A stretch of DNA of 43,369 nucleotides, from contig BAAFSQ010000071.1 in the NCBI GenBank assembly GCA_054661495.1, positions 1 to 43,369 on the forward strand, given 5' to 3'. The translations under genes were made by a program, and so were the position numbers. The stretch is from Zygophlyctis sp. KS116 (Eukaryota > Chytridiomycota). The notes under the pieces were generated by a model. That model was not told where the DNA came from, ran no database searches, and worked only from the letters and a program-made list of their open reading frames with translations. Shown one piece after another: positions 36,716 through 43,369 of this stretch. The stretch's first letter is position 1. Each line of letters opens with the position of its first letter.

Positions 36716-36829
36716 TGATCTTACCTGTTTTTAATTTTAGGTTTTAGTCCGAATTACACAAGTATTTTAAGATCATTATCAGACGGATCATCCAACATAT
36801 CCTTTAAATCATCTTTGCTAGGAATTTGA
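36694..36829. repeat. Left direct repeat of the nuclease-ORF insertion
   Basis: 136 bp matching 37930-38071 at roughly 95%, with one substitution, a 1-nt and a ~5-nt length difference. It contains the working first exon and start codon of MSH5 plus a non-functional copy of the cupin gene's 3' end, in which the length change shifts the cupin frame. Together with the right copy it brackets the foreign ORF. Confidence 0.93.
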
Positions 36830-37929
36830 GTTAGTTTATCATATCTACTTCGGCTTTTCTGAGTCCACCCATCTGCATTCCTAGAATACGATTTTCATGA
36901 AACCTCAGGGAGAGTCTTACGGTGCATTTGCTGCTAGATCTTACAATTCTCATATAATTAGCGATATGTCTACTAAATCACTTTCTGATCTACCCGCGCC
37001 ATGCGTCTTCGCCCCCCATCTAATGGACGGAATACTCAAAATTCTCAACGATCTCACTGAAGAAGAAACGAGCCAGCTCTCAGACAAGCAAAAGAAAGCA
37101 GTGAAAGCTCTCATTAGCTCCAAACCTTGCGTTCCATTCCACAAGGCTACTCTCAACGACTGTGTAAGACCCGATGGTCTGGCTTTGAACATTGACTGCA
37201 TAAGAGTAAAAGCTCCAACTCTTCATATTCCTGTGGATTTTGCTGCTCCTATTGCGAGTGCACACTTGTGTGAAACTTTGGCAAATATTGATAAAGTTTG
37301 GGTACTGGACAATGAAAAGTCTTGTAGAATTGTCATTGATGTAATTCTTACTGAAGTTCTATTGGATGAAACTAACCATGAGCTTATGGGATTTTGTGAA
37401 GTAAAGAATGATTGGGAAGGAACTGGATTCGGCTATACTGGTGATGTGGACTATATGTTTGGGTCCTCTAAAACCAAATCTGTTGATACCATGGACTCTT
37501 TTCTTTTGATTGTGCAAGCAAAATGTGAATGGCCAGCCAAGTCAGTCGCCCAAACTCTTGTCGAAGCTGGTTGCTTGCTTAAGAAACGTCTGGCTGCTGG
37601 AAAAAACACCCCTGTGTTTGCCATTTTAACCAATGGGACAGACTTTCGCTTCTTTGCCATTGACACTGATGGTGTTGTGTATGCTTCTGATAAAGAAGTC
37701 CTTAAACTTGGAGAAGACGGAACTTACAAGTCAAGCTCTTCTTTGTCTGAAATTCTTCGTTGGTTCACTTGGTTTATGACTGCTATCATATCTGTCTCTC
37801 CCAGTAACGTAGATCTGACTAATGATTCCCTTACTAAACTCAGAAGCTGCTTTGGTCCAAATAATACAACTTCAAGCAAAAAATTAAAGATTCAAAAGTA
37901 GTATTTCATATCAACATATTACTTACTTG
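36830..37929. mobile_element. 1.1-kb intronless insertion carrying a nuclease-like ORF
   Basis: The segment between the two direct repeats interrupts what was evidently a cupin-MSH5 junction. It contains one large plus-strand ORF, ~67 bp of leader and ~28 bp of trailer. No terminal inverted repeats, reverse transcriptase or transposase are seen. The ORF is visibly GC-richer than the neighbours, with many C-ending codons, and has no introns. Flanking repeats of ~140 bp are far too long for a transposon target-site duplication. They would fit single-crossover integration of a circular molecule carrying host homology, or a duplicating repair event. Interpretation as mobile is inferred. Confidence 0.6.
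36897..37901 (+). CDS. PD-(D/E)XK nuclease-like protein (Crinkler/REase-like fold suspected)
   Basis: A 334-aa single-exon ORF starting at ATG 36897. Residues ~145-260 have the order expected of a PD-(D/E)XK core: a helix with Glu153 (VILTEVLLDE), GDVDYMFG with Asp183 and Asp185, a hydrophobic strand ending LLIVQAKCEW with Lys209, then a helix with AQTLVEAGCLLKKR, followed by alternating strands (VFAILTNGTDFRFFAI). The acidic residue two before the Lys is Gln207, a known variant of the motif. The N-terminal ~130 residues are unrecognised and the tail is basic (KKLKIQK). Similar cores occur in Crinkler-type effectors and selfish nucleases; the assignment is by pattern only. Base composition differs from surrounding genes. 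Confidence 0.6.
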   Translation: MKPQGESYGAFAARSYNSHIISDMSTKSLSDLPAPCVFAPHLMDGILKILNDLTEEETSQLSDKQKKAVKALISSKPCVPFHKATLNDCVRPDGLALNIDCIRVKAPTLHIPVDFAAPIASAHLCETLANIDKVWVLDNEKSCRIVIDVILTEVLLDETNHELMGFCEVKNDWEGTGFGYTGDVDYMFGSSKTKSVDTMDSFLLIVQAKCEWPAKSVAQTLVEAGCLLKKRLAAGKNTPVFAILTNGTDFRFFAIDTDGVVYASDKEVLKLGEDGTYKSSSSLSEILRWFTWFMTAIISVSPSNVDLTNDSLTKLRSCFGPNNTTSSKKLKIQK

Positions 37930-38071
37930 AATATACTGATTCTTCTTCCATTGATCTTTACCTGTTTTTAATTTTAGGCTTTAGTCCGAATTACACAAGT
38001 ATTTTAAGACTCTTTCATTATCAGACGGATCATCCAACATATCCTTTAAATCATCTTTGCTAGGAATTTGA
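37930..38071. repeat. Right direct repeat of the nuclease-ORF insertion
   Basis: 142 bp, partner of 36694-36829. Here the cupin 3' end (from 37981) is intact and in frame, while the MSH5 first exon (ATG plus four codons and its GT donor, ~37936-37955) is an orphan with no downstream exons. The mirror-image state of the two repeats shows how the pre-insertion junction was duplicated. Confidence 0.93.
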
Positions 38072-38487
38072 TAATCTTGAACATCAAATCCAGGCGACAC
38101 TGTACATCCCAATAATGCATAATCTCCCTGATCACTAGAATCAATAAACGCACCAAACCAAATCCCACCAGGCACCACTGCCTGAATTACTTGATTGTCC
38201 TTGATATCATGTCCTAATTTAGTTATTTTAAGTTTATTATTCTCTATAGTAACCAGGCTTACTGGTGCATTTCCAGAATAGTAGTGCCACATTTCATCTG
38301 ATTTGATACGATGCAATCTAGATTTTTGACCAAACGATAATAGATAAAGGATAGACGTAGAGTAATTCTTTTTATCTGAACCAATAGTAAATGATCCTGT
38401 ATTGCGATAAGTCTCTCTATAGTATCCTCCCTCAAAGTGTGGGGACAGATTATAGTATTTGATCAATTGGCTGACGGTTGGATTCAT
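37981..38487 (-). CDS. Cupin_5 (DUF985, YML079W-like) protein
   Basis: 168 aa from the ATG at 38487. Motifs of the family: LSPHFEGGYYRETYR at the start, SILYLLSFGQKSRLHRIKSDEMWHYYSG (metal-type His/Glu positions of the cupin barrel), VVPGGIWFGAF, and GDYALLGCTVSPGFDVQDYQI. A longer reading from ATG 38553 adds 22 residues but would overlap the 5' end of APC11; the shorter start fits the family and leaves 27 bp between divergent starts. Biochemical role of the family is unsettled; the yeast member has a cupin fold that binds small ligands. Its last 30 or so codons lie in the right direct repeat. Confidence 0.9.
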   Translation of the reverse strand: MNPTVSQLIKYYNLSPHFEGGYYRETYRNTGSFTIGSDKKNYSTSILYLLSFGQKSRLHRIKSDEMWHYYSGNAPVSLVTIENNKLKITKLGHDIKDNQVIQAVVPGGIWFGAFIDSSDQGDYALLGCTVSPGFDVQDYQIPSKDDLKDMLDDPSDNERVLKYLCNSD

Positions 38488-38514
38488 TGCGTAGGGCGGT
38501 GGGTAGAATTCATC

Positions 38515-38833
38515 ATGAAAATCTCGGTTAAAAGTATGTTGCTGTTTATTCATTTTTAGAATGGGAGGCGGTTGGATTTTGGAAATGGAATATCGCTAAT
38601 AATGAATCTGTTTGTGGAATTTGTAGAAATGCGTTTGAAGCAACTTGTCCAGGATGTAAAACGCCAGGGGATGAATGTCCATTAAGTATTTTTTACTATT
38701 AAATTGTACAGTGTGGGGTGAATGTAGTCATGTTTTTCATCTACATTGTATACTAAAATGGATTTCTTCTAGTTCATCAAAAGGAACATGTCCGATGGAT
38801 AGACTAGAATGGAAAACTGCAACATCAATTTGA
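38515..38833 (+). CDS. APC11: APC11, RING subunit of the anaphase-promoting complex
   Basis: Three exons (38515-38533, 38560-38685, 38712-38833; both introns 26 nt) give 88 aa (human 84). MKISVKKWEAVGFWKWNI aligns with the conserved MKVKIKCWNGVATWLW start, which proves exon 1. The RING-H2 finger follows: [33 protein letters not shown] in pieces, then HCILKWI and CPMDRLEWK, with all zinc ligands. It is the catalytic E2-docking subunit of APC/C, which ubiquitinates securin and cyclins in mitosis. Exon 1 overlaps the 5' extension of the cupin ORF on the other strand. Confidence 0.94.
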
Positions 38834-38857
38834 AAGTATGAATTCTGGTTTCTTTAT

Positions 38858-39999
38858 TCACATGATAATCTTTGGCTCTGGAACACTAGTGCTTACACTT
38901 TTATGAGGTAGGATACATGCTCCGTTCAAGTAAATCTAGTTTTCTTTAAAAAAAATTAAAAAAATTACTTCATCAGACACTTGTACATCTTCTCCCAAAA
39001 CACTTACACCTTCTACTCTAGCCCATTTCCCAATACATGATTTCCATCCAACAATTGTAGAATTTAACCATGCATGATCACGAACTTCAGACTCTAATTT
39101 TAAATTTTGTTGAAATTACTCTCTAAAATAACAGTCTTTGACATTCGAACTCCATCTCCAATGACTACATTAGGACCAATGACTACATTAGGACCAATTT
39201 TACAATTTTTTCCAATAACTGCAGTTGGGTCTACTAAAACATGTCCTATAAATTCAGGTCCAAAAGATAAAGCCTGAGGATCAGATTTACTCGTAGAAGT
39301 CAAGTATAATCCTATTCCTGTAAGAAAATCTTTAGGTTGTCCAACATCCATCCAAAATCCTGGTAATTCCATTGAATGTAATTTCTTTTCTGCAGCTAAT
39401 TTTGGGAAAATTACTTTTTCCATTGATGTAGGAACTGGTTCTATTAAATCCAAGACTTTAGCACTAAAAATGTACATTCCTGCATTAATCTTATTAGAGA
39501 CAAAAGTTTTTGGTTTTTCAACAAATTTATCAATGATTGAACTCTCTGGAAAATTCACAACTACACCATACTTTGAAGGTTCTTCGACGCGAGTAACAAG
39601 AATAGTCCCCATCCCACCAGATTTCTTATGAAAATCTGCCAATTCAGCAAAAGGAAATTCACAAATTACATCTGAATTCAGTACAAAGAATGGCTCATCA
39701 TCTTTTCCTAAAATCTCTTTGGCAAGGGCCAAAGGACCAGCAGTGTCCAGAGGCTCATTTTCGACTGAAAAATGAATCTTGACGTTAAATTCTTCTTCAT
39801 ATTTTTTCATGAAATCTACCATTGCTTCAGGTCTGTAATTTACAGCAAGTACAATATCAGTAACTCCAACTTTTACCAATGCTTTAATTTGATGAAGTAT
39901 CATTGGACGATTAGCAAATTCAACCAATGGTTTTGGGACAGTCAGAGTCAATGGCCGAAGTCTAGTACCAAAACCACCAACAAGAATCAATGCTTTCAT
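38858..39999 (-). CDS. PSA1: GDP-mannose pyrophosphorylase (mannose-1-phosphate guanylyltransferase)
   Basis: Three exons (complement of 38858-38935, 38969-39093, 39120-39999) give 360 aa, essentially the length of yeast Psa1 (361). Landmarks: [18 protein letters not shown] nucleotide-binding loop, [66 protein letters not shown], then a left-handed beta-helix ([16 protein letters not shown]) and the conserved end [19 protein letters not shown]. It makes GDP-mannose for glycosylation, GPI anchors and wall mannans. An 18-bp tandem repeat (~39165-39200) encodes the doubled GPNVVI hexapeptide. Introns are 26 and 33 nt. Confidence 0.96.
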
Positions 40000-40048
40000 T
40001 CTAAAAAAATTTAAAACACGCTCAAAGACCCCGCAAACTACGCCTACT

Positions 40049-40775
40049 TTAAATACTCTTTAGACTTAACACAGATCGTACATCATGTGTAAATCTTAAT
40101 GCATCTAGAAATAATATCAACTCTAATAAACATTCATCATTCTGATCATCTGTCCAGGATTCAATCAAAATTCCATTATGAGGTTGAAGTAAAAATGCTG
40201 ATGGAGAATTATCTACTAATACTACTGATGATAGATCAGGTTCAATCATTGATATATTCTTTAGAAATGCATGTCCAGTTGATAAACAAGACTAAAAATT
40301 ATTCAGTTTAGAAAAATTACATCTCTAAAAAACCTTTTAGATATGACTGTACAAGAATCTAACCAATCAATTACAGGATCAGCATATTCAGGAACAGAAG
40401 CAGTAAATATTACAATTTTATACCATTCAGAAACCTATAATTATTTAAATAAAAACATACTTTTTTTAAAAAGAAATCAACATGAGGCCTCTTATATACA
40501 TAATATAAACAGACATGTTTTTCAATTAAAACTTCAATTAAATGACAGTTTTTATCATGGTATCTAGATCCTTTTGATGTAGAATGCACAAGAGTTTCAT
40601 CTAAATCTAAAATTAATAATTTCTTCTTTTTAGGCGCTGATAAGAGCTGTTTTAGAGCTATTGTTGCTTTTGATTCCTTGTTTTTTAATCTTCGTCTTTT
40701 AAGTTTTTGGGATCTTGACTGTATTGTTCTTTGAGGTTTCCATAATCCACTCAAGAGTTGATAAATGAAATCCAT
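40049..40775 (-). CDS. NEM1: NEM1/CTDNEP1-type HAD phosphatase
   Basis: Three exons (complement of 40049-40291, 40321-40434, 40461-40775) give 223 aa. The catalytic motif [14 protein letters not shown] (D57, D59) is followed by [30 protein letters not shown], and [21 protein letters not shown] with the third HAD motif, then [19 protein letters not shown] and [14 protein letters not shown]. This C-terminal pattern is typical of Nem1/Dullard, which dephosphorylates lipin at the ER and nuclear envelope. The protein is much shorter than yeast Nem1 and has only a short hydrophobic N-terminal part ([12 protein letters not shown]). Earlier in-frame starts are TTG; ATG 40775 is used here. Confidence 0.88.
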
Positions 40776-40843
40776 TGCACAAGATTGAAATTCCACACGC
40801 CACGCCACGAACGCCAACGCCAACGCCGCAAAATTGACGCAAA
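40776..40843. promoter_or_regulatory. Divergent promoter with tandem ACGCC units (NEM1 / 707-aa gene)
   Basis: 68 bp separate two start codons. The stretch 40798-40831 is a run of CACGCC, ACGCCA and AACGCC units, the strongest instance of the GC-rich repeat seen at other 5' ends in this window. Promoter function inferred. Confidence 0.5.
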
Positions 40844-42990
40844 ATGACGATTAAACTGACGATATCTTTTGAATTTGATGATGATGCGTTTAAAAAATTA
40901 GATTCTGATCTTCTCCGCTGTATTATATTTACAAATTTACCTAAATTGTCCTTGTCAAATAATGATAATACTCAAGATTGGGGAGAAATCGGACACACGG
41001 AATGGAAAAAAATTAGAAAAATAGTAATTCATTCTATTAAGTATAGATTGATTTTGAGAAAATTATGCTTTTGAATCATGATGAATTAAAAATTCAAATT
41101 GAATCAATGACTTTGGATCTGAAAAGGACGCGAACCAGCCTAGGAATAAAGTCTCTTAAATTATTGGATCAAGAAACGTTTCTTTTTATAAGGGATGTGG
41201 ATGGGTATGTAGTTGGGAAACTATTTTTGCAAACGTCAAGTTTTAATGATATAATTCAGAATTGTTTTAGATTCAAGTCTAATTCAGGTTGGATTATTGT
41301 CAATGTTAAAGAGTCAAAAATGATTGATTCATTAAAGACTCAAAAGATGCTTTTATCAAGTTTGATCTCTTATAGCAATCATATTATAACAAATTGGAAA
41401 GATTATCCATCATTAAACGGTTGCTTAAATTTGATTCGTGATTCATTACTATGTGGATTTAGAATTCGAATGGATAAGTGTCAGCATTGGTTGGAAAATA
41501 TTGATCAGTTTCAAATAATGGAATCAGGTTCTGAAAATATGGTTTATGAGACTCTAATTGATATTGATGGGGTGGATTCTTGCCAAATTTCAACGATTTT
41601 TTGGAATTTTTCTTGGATAAAGGAACAATCTAGGATTTGGTATCATTCAGATGCAGCAAATTTAGCACAAATATTTATAAAACAATCAGTGTCTCATTTG
41701 TCAGATATTCTAAAGAGAAAAGTTTTTGCAATACAAAACGAAATCAAAAAGATTGAATTAGCAGCAAGTCTGGGTTCTGAAAATTTTGATATTGTTTACA
41801 AGGCTAAAACAAATTTATACGAAATTTGTATAGAAATCAATGAACTTGTATCAGTGATACTCTTAGAAATTTCAAAGAACCAAGACATACCAGCTTCATG
41901 GACAGAAGATATATCACTATTAATGACAACTATTCATGTTCAAATTCTTCCCAATTTATGCCAATCTTCAAAAGTCTCTCAAATTCCTTTTGGAAAAATT
42001 CTAAATCAAGTTACAAACTTTATTCATGAATTGATTCTTAGAGTAGAACGTATTTTGAAAATTCAACTCACATATCTAACTGAATCTCCTTTTGATGGTA
42101 GGCTAACTAAACGTGCATGGTGGAGTGGCTTATTATATGAAAAAGAGTTTATGACTTTGCTGCAAATTATTTCCCTTATGATGCAGCGAATGATACAAAA
42201 TTTCTTGATACATGAAGCTGATTTCACAGGTATCTTTAATCTAATTTTCAAGACTGGATTTTTATTTGTGTTGTACAGTGATATACAGCCAGATAACAAT
42301 AGCATTGGAATGTTTGAAGATCTATTTTATCGATTACAAGAGATCAGAATGAGGATCAGGTTAAGATTTCATTCTCAGTCTGAATTAGATGATGTTAAAT
42401 TTAAAATCAACCCACTATACATAATCATGTCGTTCCCACTACCTGATAGAGCATATTCATGGCTAACAAGTATGAATTTACAACGGTCAAATTTGGATAT
42501 CACACCACTGCTTTTTATTCCCAAAGATGAATCTATAAAGCATTTATTCTCAGATGATGATGATCAAAAGAAGGCGGATTTAAGTTCTCGTATTTTTGCT
42601 ATCAATGATGCTACATTTACGAATTTAGATTCATACGTACAAAAAATTACAAGAATTGAACACTCCAGCAATTATAAATCAAGACGATCTTTAGGCAATA
42701 ACATCCATATATCACTGAAACTACTAAAGTCTGAAATCTATGGAACATCAATTCATTACTATGCTCCAGCAAATTCTAAAGATCTTCAATTAACATTATT
42801 AGCAAATCGTTGCATTAGGGAGATTGGAATATCCCTAGCAAATAATTACTCTGAATCAAGTGAATTTTCTCTGCTGATTGGTGTTTGGATGCAGGACGGC
42901 TCAACGAAGTCCACCTTTCATCATGGAGCGATTGCGCAGATAGAGGAATCATTTGGAATATTTATAGATAGAAACTTGTCCAAAGATTAA
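40844..42990 (+). CDS. 707-aa protein of unknown family
   Basis: Two exons (40844-41023, 41047-42990; 23-nt intron) give 707 aa. Mostly alpha-helical and Leu/Ile/Ser rich, with no signal peptide, no clear membrane span and no motif I can name. The N-terminus has an acidic patch (FEFDDDAFKKLDSDLL). The middle is long amphipathic helices (e.g. RKVFAIQNEIKKIELAASLG). A distinctive aromatic stretch (RLTKRAWWSGLLYEKEF) and an acidic loop (FSDDDDQKK) lie in the second half. The splice restores a continuous frame across a stop that would otherwise end the reading at 41074. It converges on the dehydrogenase gene with 5 bp between stops. Could be a large-complex subunit; not claimed. Confidence 0.75.
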
Positions 42991-42995
42991 TTTAT

Positions 42996-43369
42996 TCATA
43001 TACCGGCTTCTTTAAATGACCAATCACTTCTAAACTTTTCCTTCAAGATTGTTTCAGTCCAATCCCACATTTTTTTAGCTTTAGTCATGTCACAACCATT
43101 TTTATTAGGTGATGCTAGAGCACAGTAAGGAACAAAATATTTGCCCTTGATCTTATCCTTTTCAATTTGTGATGCTGCTGCAACATATATCTGAGTCAAT
43201 GCTCCATATTTGGAATCTACGCTCAACTTTCCAATCATCCAACTTGTAAACCCTCTCTCAGCCATATTTCGAGTCAATTCTGTTTTGACGATAGTAGTAT
43301 AGATAGAGCACCGAATGATACCATTTTTCATACGGAACTTTTTTAGCTTCTCATCAATAGACAAATGGT
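42996..43369 (-). CDS. 3' part of a short-chain dehydrogenase/reductase (retinol dehydrogenase-like)
   Basis: The last ~123 codons of a gene that continues past the right edge. The sequence fits the C-terminal third of RDH/WWOX-type SDRs: IVKTELTRNM corresponds to the segment after the usual HPG (here YTT), then KYGALTQIYVAAAS, GKYFVPYCAL, and a terminal helix MWDWTETILKEKF. The Rossmann core and catalytic Tyr-Lys lie outside the window. Such enzymes reduce or oxidise retinoids, steroids or lipids with NAD(P). A link to retinal supply for the rhodopsin cyclases is tempting but unsupported. Confidence 0.75.
   Translation of the reverse strand, partial: HLSIDEKLKKFRMKNGIIRCSIYTTIVKTELTRNMAERGFTSWMIGKLSVDSKYGALTQIYVAAASQIEKDKIKGKYFVPYCALASPNKNGCDMTKAKKMWDWTETILKEKFRSDWSFKEAGI

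Noticed and set aside
36694-38071. Nuclease insertion as an LTR element
   Set aside because: The repeats are made of host gene ends (MSH5 exon 1 and cupin tail), and there is no gag, reverse transcriptase, primer-binding site or integrase.
38488-38553. 22-residue N-terminal extension of the cupin protein
   Set aside because: The extension overlaps the proven first exon of APC11 on the other strand, and the family starts near the later Met.
42996-43369. Functional link of the dehydrogenase fragment to retinal metabolism for the rhodopsins
   Set aside because: Only the C-terminal third is visible and SDR substrates cannot be read from it; distance from the cyclases gives no support.

Overview
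This window is dense, AT-rich eukaryotic nuclear DNA. It holds about 30 protein genes in 43 kb, spread over both strands, with very short intergenic gaps. Nearly every multi-exon gene is cut by tiny introns, mostly 23-34 nt. Gene content points to a flagellated (zoosporic) early-diverging fungus or a close holomycotan relative. There are two rhodopsin-guanylyl cyclase fusions, known from Blastocladiomycota, some chytrids and sanchytrids; a BBSome subunit (BBS1); a TALPID3-like centriolar protein; an augmin subunit (HAUS6); and fungal-type genes such as a CRT10-like WD protein, a BYE1-like factor, a chitinase and a GDP-mannose pyrophosphorylase. This placement is inferred from gene content and recalled family knowledge, not from a tree. 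No rRNA, tRNA or CRISPR was recognised.

Layout, left to right. 1-6.7 kb: the 5' part of a coiled-coil gene, p23/Sba1, CYRI copy A divergent from enolase, and BBS1. 6.7-12.7 kb: NHP2, a double-domain GH18 chitinase, an ING-family PHD protein, an RPRD1-like CTD-binding protein and the ER cargo receptor SURF4. 12.9-18.5 kb: HAUS6, a SPIN90/Dip1 Arp2/3 activator, an unresolved small gene, a second almost identical CYRI copy (B) and an intronless ankyrin protein. 18.6-24.7 kb: a mitochondrial J-protein, a CRT10-like WD protein and the 11-exon TALPID3-like gene. 24.8-28.5 kb: two tandem rhodopsin-guanylyl cyclases. 28.7-36.7 kb: a Ser-rich unknown, two divergent F-box genes with 12 bp between start codons, a PHD-TFIIS-SPOC protein and MSH5. 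36.7-38.5 kb: an intronless nuclease-like ORF inserted between MSH5 and a cupin gene, flanked by 136/142-bp direct repeats made of MSH5 and cupin ends. 38.5-43.4 kb: APC11, GDP-mannose pyrophosphorylase, a NEM1/CTDNEP1 phosphatase, a 707-aa unknown and the 3' end of a short-chain dehydrogenase.

The most notable items are: (1) the tandem opto-cyclase pair with a shared N-terminal Cys/His motif; (2) the nuclease-like insertion between long direct repeats; (3) a 1.1-kb duplication of the whole CYRI gene plus the CYRI/enolase promoter, with one difference in the gene body; (4) the ultra-short introns and overlapping genes. Several genes bear on a motile zoospore's needs: light sensing (rhodopsin-cGMP), cilium and centriole (BBS1, TALPID3), microtubule branching (HAUS6) and Rac/Arp2/3 actin control (CYRI, SPIN90/Dip1). 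No operon-like co-regulation can be shown from sequence alone.
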